A stretch of DNA of 64,000 bases from Acanthosepion pharaonis (GCA_903632075.3 CAHIKZ030000954.1:1014501-1078500); one strand, 5' to 3'. Positions 35,617-46,944 are shown, numbered from the stretch's first letter. Translations and numbers: made by a program. Notes: a model not told the origin generated them from the sequence alone.

Positions 35617-35975
35617 CAGTTGAAAAGTTTGAGACCACTCCTGGTAACTTTTGAATTGTCCTAAAAAGTAGTTATTTTGTAGTTTAAATAAGAAAAAATT
35701 TATTATATTGTACATTATTTTTTTATTAGAAATTTTATTATGATAAAAAAAAAAAAAATCACGATTAAATGTTGCTCCCGTCAAAATAGTCTCTTTTAGC
35801 CTTGAGTACTGCAGCACGAATTTTTGGCAATCGTTGCAAAAGTTTCTCAAAGTATAAGTTTGATAATTGTTTCCATTCTTTTTTTAATGGCTCCAAGACC
35901 TATTTTTCTTTTCCCTTTATACTCCTCTGTCAAGTTCCTCCCATACTAATTCTGAGGGCGTCTTCAATCTTTCGA
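35613..35975 (-). mobile_element. Tc1-type transposon 3' fragment
   Basis: The terminal sequence acagttgaaaagtttgagac follows TA repeats at about 35617. On the minus strand the transposase C-terminus reads PSELVWEELDR (partly frameshifted), then WKQLSNLYFEKLLQRLPKIR and AAVLKAKRDYFDGSNI before TAA. A different subfamily from the 32.8-kb copy. The rest of the element is gone. Confidence 0.75.
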
Positions 35976-35976
35976 A

Positions 35977-35979
<3 letters not shown>

Positions 35980-36028
<49 letters not shown>

Positions 36029-36047
36029 ATATATATATATATATAAT
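35980..36047. repeat. (CT)n then (TA)n
   Basis: Dinucleotide runs abutting the Tc1 fragment. Confidence 0.95.
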
Positions 36048-36359
36048 ACAAATATAATTAAATAAATTTTGTCATTAATCTGATTGATGATAGCTTCATC
36101 ATCCCGGCTCTTCATGGATCCTCCTTCAGTCGCTCTGTCCACTCCTCAGTAATTGAATACACACAGAGAGACATACAAAAATACACATACACTATATACA
36201 TTCTGAAGCACTTATATATATATATATATATATATATAAGATTAAGGGTCAGAGTTGAATCAGACCAGGAAACAATAGTATTAAAAAGTGCTCAATACAC
36301 TTCAGAAAAAAATAAAAGTAACGCGTAGAGCTTTAAGTTTAAAAATCAGGAGGTCAATT

Positions 36360-36412
36360 AAAATACGTGACCGCGGTTTCGACCTGACTGTCTCTTCGGG
36401 CGATACTTTTAA
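36360..36412 (-). ncRNA. Hammerhead ribozyme motif, U4 changed
   Basis: On the minus strand: stem I aaaagtatcgc; ccgaaga (CUGANGA with U4 changed to C); stem II gac/gtc with loop agtcag; gaaa; stem III ccgcgg closed by an A-T pair; tc; then stem I acgtatttt pairing back to the start with one bulge. Predicted cleavage lies between plus positions 36369 and 36368. The 'gaaaccgcggtc' part resembles the short stem III of Penelope-type hammerheads. The U4 change should impair activity. Confidence 0.5.
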
Positions 36413-36419
36413 AATAACT

Positions 36420-37105
36420 ACTTTAAGGCTTTATTTTTAAAAAAAAAAAATAAAAAAATAAACACAAAGAACCCTACATAATTATCTTTAAAAAAATAGC
36501 AGGCGTATGATAATTGAAAGAGAGGCTAAATAATAGATTCCGTTTTTCAAGCTCGATTTAATGGGCATCTAATTTTATTTCTACAGTTGCATAAATTACT
36601 AGTATTATTTTACTGCACGTTGGATTTTCTGTTATTTATGAAGAAGAATTAACAAATAAAAATGACCAAATTCAAACGTATATAGGCTGCACGAAAGGCC
36701 CTTTTCAAACGCACATGATACAATCACACATCGAGTTTTAAGCTAGCAAACCTTAGATACTCCAACAAACTTGGCAGCCACATGTGGAATTTAAAAGAAA
36801 AAAATGACAATCACTCAGTCATAAGGTGGACAATTTCATAAAAGGTAAAAACTTAGCAGTTATACCCGCATTTGCAAACTATGACAATATGAGAAATTAG
36901 CAATTATGACATTCCCAGACCCCAAAAATCTTTTAAACCAAAAATTAGAAATAGAGAGTAAATGTACCATTCAATAGCATAAATATGCTTCTCAGTTTTC
37001 TGAAATTAAACAATTGGGCATGTCCCCTAGCGGCTGACACGCTGTGTATATGTGTTCATGGGCAGTGTAATCATTCAAGTTGTACATTTAATTTCTTTAT
37101 TCTTT
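36420..37105. other. Intronic sequence, nothing recognised
   Basis: AT-rich; leads into the CUB4 middle exon acceptor. Confidence 0.45.
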
Positions 37106-37110
37106 TTCAG

Positions 37111-37235
37111 TTCGACATCGTGTTCTTGGCGAATAACAGCCAGTGTCCCTGGAGATGTTATTCGGCTACAAATCGTCTTTGCAGAGATTTTAAGCAAGCC
37201 CGAATGCAAGGATGCACATGTTGAAGTTTTTGATG
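37111..37235 (+). CDS. CUB4, middle exon
   Basis: 125 nt, acceptor ctttttcag, donor gtaagt at 37236, phase 2 in and phase 1 out. Encodes STSCSWRITASVPGDVIRLQ (second cysteine, Trp) and ends PECKDAHVEVFDG with the third cysteine. Relative to CUB1 and CUB2 the calcium-ligand position is Ala. Confidence 0.92.
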
Positions 37236-37839
37236 GTAAGTCGTGCAAATGCAAATTGTAGATTTTTAGTTATTAGAGTTTTCTTTTTTGCAGCACATGC
37301 TCACGCGTTTTGAGATTCTTGTTGTATTTAGTTATTGTTGAAACTATCGAAAACATTTTTTGCCGAGATTTACAAACTCTACGTTTTGTTCAATTTCGCA
37401 AATCAATCGAATGAATTTGAATAAGTTGATCTGTTTGGAAAATATTTGATAAAAACCCTACTTCGCTGTTTAATATTTTTTTAAATTTAATTTAATTTTA
37501 TAGGACTTCATAGTAAGAAAATTAGAAACTTTCTTTTTTCCCTTTTTAACAGAGAAGAATAAATTCTTAGGATTTCTTATTCTTGAGCATGCAACATACA
37601 ACTGGCCATGTGTAAATATTTCTTTCTGGGGCCAAATTCCAACTTTTTGAAGTGTTTAGCCTTGTGATTTGTTTATAGTTCTCTCAAACACAGGATGAAC
37701 TGGAAACTGGATTATTGTATTTATAAAAACTTAAAGAAAAGATATGCAAAAATATATTGCATTTTTATTAAATAAATATTTCTTATTTCATATGTTAAAT
37801 AATAAAACTTTTAATTTTTACAAAAATATTGATGAGAAT

Positions 37840-38010
37840 TTATTGTACTAAGCTACGCACCCTAGTAAAACCAACTGTACTTTGTACCCCACCCCTTATA
37901 TATTTCTCCCAAAAATTTGGTTTCGATCGGTCAATGTATGACTATTTTAGAGCATGTGACAGATGAACGGACTAACGGATGTTACAGAGTTTTATATATA
38001 ATATAGATGA
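37840..38010. repeat. Retroelement 3' tail-like repeat
   Basis: 'aaatttggtttcgatcggtc', 'gacagatgaacggactaacg' and 'gttttatatataatatagat' resemble the short 3' tails of RTE-derived repeats, and the 14.7-15.1 kb repeat in layout. Confidence 0.4.
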
Positions 38011-38120
38011 CTATTGTTGTTGTTTTTTTCTTCTTCTTCTCCTAGTTCTTGCGTTACGCCCTCTCATTATTTGTTTGATTGAAAATAAAGACTTGCAATA
38101 GTCTGCTTACTCACTATCCG

Positions 38121-38125
<5 letters not shown>

Positions 38126-38188
<63 letters not shown>
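38126..38188. repeat. (TA)n microsatellite
   Basis: Left border of the hairpin element region. Confidence 0.97.
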
Positions 38189-38190
<2 letters not shown>

Positions 38191-38243
38191 GGGCTGCTGG
38201 ATCATGTAATTTAAATTGTGTGTATTTAGGCAGCATCTTTTCA

Positions 38244-38590
38244 TTCATACACGTTTCATTAAATAATATAGACAAGTGTTGTCTATTTATTTTATGTAAT
38301 TTTTCGTAACATCTGATATTTTTTAATATAATTATCGTTAAACGAAGAAAGAAATTATCAAAGATTGATCCATATTTTTAATATACGGACAAGACAGTGA
38401 TGATAGTCTGTGATTGACATCATTGATAATGGATGTAAATTACTTAGATTATATTAAAAAAAATATGGATCAATATTGTGAATTTCTGATTTCGTTCAAC
38501 GATAATGTTATTAAACTTATCAGATGTTACGAGAAAATTTACATAAAATAAATAGACAACACTTGTCTATATTATTTAATGAAACGTGTA

Positions 38591-38594
<4 letters not shown>
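38244..38594. mobile_element. Hairpin MITE-like element, about 150-bp arms
   Basis: Left arm 38244-38393 and right arm 38449-38594 are near-perfect reverse complements ('ttcatacacgtttcattaaa', 'tagacaagtgttgtctattt', 'gtaacatctgata', 'ttgatccatattt'), with a loop of about 55 bp. Flanked on the right directly by (TA)n and on the left by a second (TA)n 55 bp away. TA targets suit Tc1/mariner-derived MITEs. No coding content. Confidence 0.8.

Positions 38595-38595
<1 letters not shown>

Positions 38596-38658
<63 letters not shown>
38596..38658. repeat. (TA)n microsatellite
   Basis: Right border of the hairpin element. Confidence 0.97.
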
Positions 38659-38659
<1 letters not shown>

Positions 38660-39007
38660 AAGGCGCTGTTTGGTTTTATTGAAAGAAAGAAAATAAAACC
38701 TCTTGTGTTTAACGTCTACTTCACTTAAATGGAACACCTATATTTGTACCCTCTTACTTCTTTAAATAATGGCATATATTCAATCTTATGACTGCCATTG
38801 TAATATTTTGTTAAGGATATTAAGATTAAACATTTAAAAAGACAATACAGGGCTTCTTTGTGTATTTTATCGTCGTGGGACACACAAACATCCTTAAGAA
38901 TTAAAATTCGTTCTTAATTTTAAACAAGAAAACCGTGAAATTCTCACGTGTGTAATGTTATCTGTCTTGATCTGGCATATTAGCTTCAGTCATTTTCCTT
39001 CCACCAT

Positions 39008-39015
39008 AACATAGA

Positions 39016-39070
<55 letters not shown>
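39008..39070. repeat. (CT)n microsatellite
   Basis: Near-pure CT run directly upstream of a CR1-like fragment. Confidence 0.95.
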
Positions 39071-39074
39071 CTAT

Positions 39075-39225
39075 AGATATTTTCATGGTAATTGTTCCGA
39101 CGAGCTTTCATCTCTGCTAAGTCGACTTTATGAATTCATGCTTAATACTAGATTAGCAGCTAGGGTTCATCATTTTACTGTTTAAATGGTTGCATGTAAC
39201 CGTAAGTTCTATTCTGATAGTTTCT
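39075..39225 (+). mobile_element. CR1-like LINE fragment
   Basis: 'ttcatggtaattgttccgac', 'gaattcatgcttaatactag' and 'ggttgcatgtaaccgtaagt' match 11680-11800 and 40685-40810. Confidence 0.6.
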
Positions 39226-39344
39226 TCTGTTGCATTTACTTGGATCTGCAGTCACCTGACGATAGCCGGAGTGCATAACGGTCAAAACAATGAGCCGAAT
39301 ATAAATAATGATATCTCCTTATTCCAGAAATTCAGTGTCCTGGG

Positions 39345-40095
39345 TATAACGATAAACTACATCCGGCAGCATGGCCTCTGATAGTGGGTGGGGTTGAGGA
39401 GCGTGGAACCACCTCTTAATTGCTGTTGTTTCCAGCTTCACCCTAACCCAGTCCTGTTAGGGTCCCAGCTACGGGAAAATAGTTAACCCTCAAACTGGGG
39501 TCAACACATTATGAAAGTATAAAAATAGATTTTTATAGTAAAAATATCAGCAATACATTTTTGAAAAAAAAATATTACTAATTTTGTTACGATACACCCC
39601 AACTGGTCCACAGGATCGCTTCATCAGTGAGGTGTTATTGATTTGGGGTCATAACAAGTTTAGGGTCTTTCAATATCAAACCTGTTCGCCCAAGCGACCC
39701 CACCGGCACAAAATATATTCCGACAGAGCGATCCCGAGGCAAATGACCACCAAGCAACGAAGAGATCATATAAACAATTGCAAGTGCTGATTTGGAATAG
39801 AAATTGACCAATGGGAAACGACTTACGTCACTTCCGTCTCAGCCACGACGAAACAAGAGAACAAACTGAATACATTTTTTTTTAAATATTACCAGAAATA
39901 CGTTTTTGAAAAAGAAAATATACCAACAATACATTTGACTCTCCGCAAAAACCCTCTTGACAAAAATATATCAATGAAATCTGATCTACAAACTGATTTC
40001 GCACATAGAATACATATTTTATTCATACGAACCTATCCTAAAAATCTTGTCGGCATTAAATAATCCATTGAGGTGTTTATATACCGTAAAACAAA
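39345..40095 (+). repeat. Dispersed repeat D
   Basis: First part matches 31190-31345 inverted. The part from about 39465 ('ttagggtcccagctacggga', 'attatgaaagtataaaaata', 'ctgatttcgcacatagaata', 'cgaacctatcctaaaaatct') matches 45105-45620 in the same orientation. Includes internal repeats of 'ccagnaatacatttttg'. Non-coding. Confidence 0.65.
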
Positions 40096-40423
40096 ATAGA
40101 CCAGACCAAAAATTCAGACAGATGTTAGCGTTTTGGTCATTGGTATGGTTATTATTGATTAAATACGACCACAGAGACACGGAGAAAATACAGTTGTTCG
40201 AAGCATGGTTACAACAAATCTTTAATTTGTAACGAAAAGAAAAGAAGGCGCAATATATGCGAGTGACGATAATGCGTATAATAACGTTAATCGCAATAAA
40301 ATGAGTTATCTATATGTTTGCAGAATTCATTGTTAGAGTAGAAACAAACTTGAGGATATTATCAAGCAAGTCTTTTGTCAACATTCTGTATTTTTTCTTC
40401 GTTCTTTTTTTTTTCCTCTCCAG

Positions 40424-40573
40424 GTTTTGATGAGTTTGCTCCATCGTTGGGAAAGTTTTGTGGCATCGACGAACCTTCGTTTATCTCCACATCAGGTGAA
40501 ATGTTTCTGAGACTTCGAGGCATTATTCTCGGTGCAACTCGATTTACGGCTGTTTTCCATTCAGAACCACCAG
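40424..40573 (+). CDS. CUB4, last exon, GC donor
   Basis: 150 nt, acceptor cctctccag, leaving through CAG|gcaagt: a GC donor in otherwise perfect consensus. Phase 1 both sides. Encodes SLGKFCGIDEPSFISTSG with the fourth cysteine, then MFLRLRGIILGATRFTAVFH. Using the nearby gtagag instead would shift phase and break the join to the next exon, so GC is preferred. No second calcium-site Asp is present. Confidence 0.88.
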
Positions 40574-40674
40574 GCAAGTAGAGAAGCCATTTATTTCTTT
40601 GTCCACGTACACCAGGAATATGTGACGCTTAACACCTCCAGGCATCTCGGTTACACTCACTTTCCCACCGGCCT

Positions 40675-41040
40675 TTTCTATAAACATTTTCATGGTAATT
40701 TTTCTGATGAGCTTCGGCACCTCATCTTTACTAATTTAAGCGCTGTACTAGATTGGCAGTTAGGTCTCATCATTTTACAGTTGAAATTGTTAGACGTAAG
40801 TGTAACTTCTATGGTAATAGTTTCTTCTCTCGAACTTCTCTCTTGTACAACTCTCTTGTGACTCTTTGCTTTCCAGTCACCTTTGATCTTCAAAAATTTA
40901 AATGCAATGCTAGTCTTTATCTTTTTTCTTCTTAATTCCTATTTTTTATTATTATTTTCTTTCCTTTATAATGCTTTTCTTTTTCTCATATTCTTTCATA
41001 CTCTTTGTGTCTTAAGGGCTTTATTGAAATTATTGAAAAA
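40675..41040 (+). mobile_element. CR1-like LINE 3' fragment
   Basis: Begins 100 bp after the GC-donor exon. 'cattttcatggtaatttttc', 'gatgagcttcggcacctcat' and 'acctttgatcttcaaaaatt' match the other copies; frames are broken. Confidence 0.65.
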
Positions 41041-41079
41041 TAAAACATCACTGTCTTGAACGACAGCCTCTTACTTGTT

Positions 41080-41660
41080 TAGACACGTATGTGAAAAAGG
41101 AATAAGGATTTTAAGAAAAAATATTTTCTACTGTTTTCCCTCGTCTTATCGAGTGTCTTGCTGATAAGCCATGCTGAAACGTGGCCTCTTATGAAGACCC
41201 TTGCTTTCCTCGTCCATGTCTTCGACCCCCGCTCCCTCAGGACCATCGATAGGGAGGTTGCACTTGTCCTATCATGTGTCCAACGAGGAGCTCCGGCGGA
41301 GGACAGGACGGATACATTCCTCAAACCATCGCTCAGCGCCATGTTCGTTGGCTCGATTACATCGTGCAAAGACCTGATTACCATCCAACTAGAGGCATAC
41401 ACCCATTTCGTCCATTCCTTTTGCTCTATCTCTCCATTAAAAAAGTTAATAGCTCTAAATAATAATACCTCGGTCATCAAATCACAGACTCAACATAAGC
41501 TTTCTTCCATGGAGGTCAGTTTTTGGAGTCAGTTGAGATTTATCCATGTCAATTTTAACGTTGCATTGTCGTATGTTAGCGGACCCGAAATATATTCTCA
41601 TACGTGGAAATTAAAAATAACACTATTTATTAAGAGGAAATTTAAATTTTTATTTTAATG
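41080..41660. other. Intronic stretch with unassigned open frames
   Basis: Less AT-rich than its surroundings, with overlapping open frames on both strands at 41079-41658. I recognise no domain, and no splice sites fit the CUB gene. Confidence 0.4.
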
Positions 41661-41794
41661 TACTGTTACGTTTACTAAGTGGGAATATTAAGTTGAGTTA
41701 TTATTATTTACATGCAGACAGTTGTTCTCTGTTTTGTTGTAAACTCCGACCTAATCAGATGTTTTCAATCCAGACAAACTACAGGTAATTGACA

Positions 41795-41850
41795 TACACC
41801 TGATGAAGGTCGGAGAACACAACGACTGAAACGTTATAATAACATCAAAT
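41795..41850 (+). ncRNA. Hammerhead-like motif, weak stem I
   Basis: ctgatga (41800-41806, exact core), stem II aggtcg/cgact with one bulge (41807-41812 and 41823-41827), gaaa (41828-41831), then a hairpin gttataataac and atc. Stem I pairs poorly. Related to the minus-strand sequence at 55215-55270. Confidence 0.35.
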
Positions 41851-41979
41851 ACGATTGATTGATCGATCGATTCGTTTTATGCGGTTTATCAGCCCATTAC
41901 AAGTTTTTTAAAGCCAGAAAAAATTTTTCAGATTAAGAATTTTTTGTGAGAGAGAGAATAATGTTTTAGTAATGCAAGT

Positions 41980-42110
41980 TTTAATTAACCCATACCTGGA
42001 GAGAGAAAACGGGCATTCATACCTTTTCCAAGAGTATTTGCGCGTAAGTGAATATAACCAACCCGTCCGGAATTTGAAATCGGCGCTCCGATTAACAATT
42101 TGTAGTCTTG
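41980..42110 (-). mobile_element. tRNA-derived SINE fragment
   Basis: 'aacccatacctggagagaga' and 'ttccaagagtatttgcgcgt' match the SINE at 47640-47775. Reversed, it shows a B-box-like gatttcaaattccgg. Confidence 0.5.
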
Positions 42111-42552
42111 ATAGAGTTCAAAAGCGTCTCCGAGTCCTTGTTGCAGGAGAATTATCTCCCACCCGCCAACCTCTCTATCACAGGCGGGATGTGACGAGTC
42201 TTTCACTGCTCTGTAACTACTTCCAGGGAAAGGGTTCGGACGAATTACATTCCTTGGTTCCGCTAGGTCTAACCTTTACGGCTACGACGCGCCATGTCAC
42301 TTAGATTATAGCAAACCACCCACATTCCCTCCGTATTCCATTGGTGAGAAGTAAGTTCCACTCAAACAGCTTCTTCCCGCGAACCTCTGCTCTGTGGAAC
42401 AGACTTTCAAGAGGATGTTTCTTCGATAATTACAATCTTAACCTGTTCAAGTCTAGAGTCAACCGTTATCTTCCCCTATAAGCTGTCTCTTAACGTAACC
42501 CTTTGCTTCGAGTGGCCCTAGGGTATTGTACAGGGTGAACCTTACATTAAAA
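42110..42552 (+). mobile_element. CR1-like LINE 3' end with poly-A
   Basis: The frame reads LYHRRDVTSLSLLCNYFQGK and GSDELHSLVPLGLTFTATTR, then after a break the S-K-F-H-S-N-S-F-F-P-R-T-S-A-L-W-N-R-L type end, followed by the 'gtaaccctttgcttcgagtg' tail and an A-run. Typical C-terminus and 3' UTR of this LINE family. Confidence 0.8.
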
Positions 42553-42575
42553 AAAAATCCAAACTTTCAACATCT

Positions 42576-43397
42576 GGTATTATCTAGTTGTCACCAATCT
42601 AGGTATTATGAAGTTGTCACGAATCTCGGTATTATGAAGTTGTCACCAATCTCGGTATTATGAAGTTGTCACCAATCTAGGTATTATGAAGTTGTCACCA
42701 ATCTAGGTATTATCTAGTTGTCACCAATCTAGGTATTATGAAGTTGTCACCAATCTAGGTATTATCGAGTTGTCACCAATCTAGGTATTATGAAGTTGTC
42801 ACCAATCTAGGTATTATGAAGTTGTCACCAATCTAGGTATTATCTAGTTGTTACCAATCTAGGTATTATGAAGTTGTCACCAATCTAGGTATTATCTATT
42901 ATGAAGTTGTCACCAATCTAGGTATCATCTAGTTGTCACCAATCTAGGTATTATGAAGTTGTCACCAATCTAGGTATTATCTAGTTGTCACCAATCTAGG
43001 TATTATAGGTAGTTGTCACCAATCTCGGTATTATGAAGTTGTCACCAATCTAGGTATTATGAAGTTGTCACCAATCTCGGTATTCTGAAGTTGTCACCAA
43101 TCTAGGTATCATCTAGTTGTCACCAATCTAGGTATTATGAAGTTGTCACCAATCTAGGTATTATCTAGTTGTCACCAATCTCGGTATTATGAAGTTGTCA
43201 CCAAACTCGGTATTCTGAAGTTGTCACCAATCTCGGTATTATGAAGTTGTCACCAATCTAGGTATTATGAAGTTGTCACCAATCTAGGTATTATCTAGTT
43301 GTCACCAATCTCGGTATTATGAAGTTGTCACCAATCTCGGTATTATGAAGTTGTCACCAATCTCGGTATTATGAAGTTGTCACCAATCTAGGTATTA
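42576..43397. repeat. 26-bp minisatellite, about 31 copies
   Basis: Unit: ggtattatgaag followed by ttgtcaccaatcta. Recurrent variants are tatctag for tatgaag, and ctcgg for ctagg at the junction. Begins about 25 bp after the LINE poly-A. Confidence 0.97.
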
Positions 43398-43799
43398 ACC
43401 AATTTCAACGTCTGTCGGCGTACATGGACCGATCTTTCAATATGAAGTGGCCATAAACTTAACATCAAGTAAGAGGACAATTGTCATCGTGTAAAGACAG
43501 TAAATAATGATAAGTCATCCCAGAAATTCAAACCTAATAAGTAATTCCCAATTTTGGGATCCAATTGAAATAACGAATGCATCATCTTAACAACATTCGT
43601 CAATAGATTTACAAAAATTACTTATGACTCAACACAAGCTCTTGGCGAGCGTGAAAATACATTAAAACAAAAAATTAGATTTTTTCTGCATAAATGGTGT
43701 TATCTCTTACTGACAAAATATAATTTTCATTTAAGTAAAATTCGAACGTACGTCAGTTACCGTTAATTACATAAACGTCTTGGGCAATGATTTACTTTT

Positions 43800-44560
43800 T
43801 TCACCACAAGTCATCTTCTTCTATGTGCAGTCCCCCTTCAGGACGTTGGCGATCATGGCTCTCCCCAACTTCCTGTTCTTTGTAGCTCTTAGGAAATTTT
43901 ATCTTTTTATTATCTCTCCTATACTCTATTCTGCCATCCATTTACACAACTCATTCTTCTTTTTCTATGTACCGTGTTCCTTCGTTGATGATCATGGCTC
44001 TCCCCAACTTCCTGTTCTTTGTAGCGCTTAGTAAATTTTATCTTTTTCGTATCTCTCCTAATCCCTTTTCTGCCATCTATTTACACAAACTCGTTAGGTA
44101 GTTCATGCGCTGTTTTCCTCTATCCCTCTTGCCTTCAATATATCCTGTGTGTGTCAAATTTTCCAAGCCCTTTTTTCTCATTATGTGCCCTAGAAATATC
44201 ATCGCTCTCTTTCTGATGTTAAATATAAGTGTTTTTGTTTCCATTTTCTCTAAAACTTCGTAGTTGCTCATATGCCCAGCCCAATGTATTTTCGGATTCC
44301 TTCTATAGAACGATATTTCTGTTGCTTCAAATTTTTTCTTTATCTGTGGTGAGATCGTCCATCATTCTCTGCTATATAGAAAACCAATATTACGTAACAG
44401 TTCAGTACTTTTTTCTTTGTTTCTAACTAGATTTTCCTGTTTCTTAATACTTTGCTTAACTTTTTGAAGTCATCTTTCGCTAGTCCAATGAACCTTCTGA
44501 TTTCGATGTCATATGTTCTATGTTTCTATTTTGCATTTCAGACTCCGGGGAAATCTGTCC
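43800..44560 (-). mobile_element. RTE-like LINE 3' part
   Basis: The minus frame reads FLGHIMRKKGLENLTHTGYI and EGKRDRGKQRMNYLTSLCK, the usual C-terminal G-H-x-x-R ... G-R-R-x-R-G-R segment of RTE-like ORFs. A roughly 100-bp block at about 43845-43915 is repeated at 43990-44060 ('gatcatggctctccccaact'). Runs up to the CUB5 first exon. Confidence 0.75.
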
Positions 44561-44638
44561 GGACGGTGTCGTCCTGGTGAATGCTACAACAACAGAACAA
44601 TTCTTTAATGTAACACCGTCAAAATCTCAGACAGCAAG
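44542..44638 (+). CDS. CUB5, first exon
   Basis: 97 nt, acceptor gcatttcag, donor gtaggt at 44639, phase 1 in and phase 2 out. Encodes DSGEICPDGVVLVNATTTEQ with the first cysteine and an N-A-T sequon, then FFNVTPSKSQTAR with an N-V-T sequon. Slightly longer than the other first exons. Confidence 0.88.
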
Positions 44639-45104
44639 GTAGGTATTCTAATACGCTAGATTTATCTTAGCAAAAGGCCACTAGCTATGGCACTCAGTGA
44701 GGAGCAAACTAATTACATTTATATTTCTGTGATCAGGAATAATTACCTTTATCTCTGGGACGTTTTCATAATTGTTAACGATTGTGGCAGGGTGTGATCA
44801 CCCACCTTTGTCACTGCACTCAATTACAAGTGGCTGGCTTGCTGCTCCAGATATAACCGGATGAAAAATGACAATTTACAATGCTCATAACTCACATTTC
44901 ATTATCTCCATATTTTTGTAAATGTCTCTCCCACCAATAAAAGATTCCTTGTCGGAAATTCTTTAATAATGATAATTATCAAAATTGCAGACAATTATCA
45001 TAGAAATGAGAGATCTGGTTTCTTTCTAGTCCTCAGATTCAAATTAATTTCACCCTCGCTAGTTTTCAAAGAAATATTGTGACCACACATGTGGTGTTAG
45101 GATC

Positions 45105-45620
45105 CCTGCTATGGGCAAACACTATGAAAGTGTAAAAATAGGTTTTCATAATAAAAATACCAGCAACATATTGTTTTAAACAAAAAAATCTTACCACCAA
45201 TACATTAAAAAAAAATTACCAGCAATACATTTTGGGGAAAAACAATATTACCTGCAATATATTTTTTGGGAAAAAACTATTACCTGCAATACATTTGACT
45301 CTCGACAAAAAAAAAAAAACTCTTTACCAAAAATACGTCAATGAACCCTAATCTACAAACTGATTTCTTACAAAGAATACATATTCCATTCATACGAACC
45401 TATCCTAAAAATCTTGTCACTATTAAATAACTCTCTGCGGTTTATATGCTGTAAAACAAAATAAATCAAGCCAAACCTAAAATACATTAATGAAACCAGA
45501 CTCTCGACATAAATCCTCTTTACAAAGAATAAATATTCTATTCATACGAATCTATTGTAAAAATTTTGTCGGTATTAAATAACCCACTGAGATTGATATG
45601 CCATAAAACAAAATAAACCA
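45105..45620 (+). repeat. Dispersed repeat D, copy 2
   Basis: Matches 39465-40095 ('ttcatacgaacctatcctaa', 'aaaatcttgtcactattaaa'). Contains internal short duplications. Confidence 0.65.
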
Positions 45621-45624
45621 AACC

Positions 45625-46930
45625 AAACCACTCAGGTGGAGTTAATAAAAAAATATATATCCAAGTACCACCTATTAGCAATCCAACCCAGTTCTGTCCG
45701 AAACTGATATCGTCACACTTGAAAATATATTAATCACAATTTGTCAGTTATCAACATAACTTCTTATTTCTTTCTTTCAATTTCTGGCCCAGGGTTCGTG
45801 CCCTGCTGAGACCAGAGTTGAATTTGAGAAACCATTTTTTGTTTATTTAAATTTTAATTCTCAAATGCCATTTTTTTTACATTTCTATTCATGAAACTTC
45901 GATTTCAGGGTTGTTACCCGATGCGAAATCAATCATATGACTTTTGCAAAAACAATTATCAAACTTTTAAAGATATCCATAGGTTGATTAGTTATGTTGA
46001 TAGTCTTTATTTTATTTTTATTTTATATTAAATGGACTTACTGCCTATTTAATGTCGAAATTATACGGGAGTGTATAGTCAATCAATGGTTATGTTTATA
46101 CTTGAGTCAATAGGCAAACATTAATTAGGTTTCTCTTTTTGTTTGTCGGTTGAGTTGTATCTATCCGTAAAAATTGGCTGTATTGAGTCTATTGGGAAAC
46201 ATTGGTGTAGTTAATACCTGTGCCTATAGGTAAATTACTATATAATAATAATAATAATAGAGGAATTAGGCTGGCAGCTGATTTCGCCTCTGATTTAGCT
46301 AACGTCTCAATGGTGGGAAAACTTGCTTGTAACATTCACAACCTCTAAAGCCAATCTAGTAATTAGAAACTGAATTTCCGCCTACCATGTTGCAGGGTTA
46401 TTCTCTCAGAAACGATCCTTAAACGTCTATCACCATAACACGTATATATACTGTAAATTGCGTCGTACAAGTCGACCTCAAGATTTTTGCTCAAAATTCT
46501 AAGTTAGACCTATACCTGCTGTATAGGTTGACCACCATTCATACGGTAGGCTATCAGTGGCCCAAAACTTAGGCCTACAGTATACGATAACCTTTGCCAA
46601 AACTACATAAGGTCACAACACTTACCTGTATATTGAGACACTTATCGTAATATCTTTTTATATGTGTTGTATAGTAAATAATCTACAACACACATCGGTA
46701 GGTACCGTATATTGTATTGGTATAACTTAGTGGACATTTAAAATTTGTCAGGTCTACTGATAAACACACCTCAACTCCTATAAAACATTAAGACCGTAGA
46801 TTACACATCATACCAGGTTGTTTTTTTTTTATTAAACTACTGCTAAGTATCGTATGTTATTGTAAAACACAGTATCACTCATCCCCCATTTGCCATTTGC
46901 ATCAATGATGTAAACCAAAAAACTGACGCC
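45625..46930. other. Intronic sequence with short repeat-B-like fragment
   Basis: Around 46440-46510 'tactgtaaattgcgtcgtac' resembles an end of repeat B. Otherwise nothing recognised. Confidence 0.4.
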
Positions 46931-46944
46931 ACCAAACTCTACGG

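Noticed and set aside
40574..40581. GT donor inside 'ggcaagtag' for the CUB4 last exon
   Set aside because: It would leave in phase 2 while the next exon needs phase 1; the GC donor keeps the frame and has better consensus.
41079..41658. Overlapping frames of 133 and 166 codons on opposite strands
   Set aside because: No recognisable domain on either strand and no compatible splice phases; kept only as an unassigned stretch.
42576..43397. Regularly spaced short repeats that could suggest a CRISPR array
   Set aside because: Units are contiguous 26-mers with no unique spacers, in an animal intron; it is a minisatellite.
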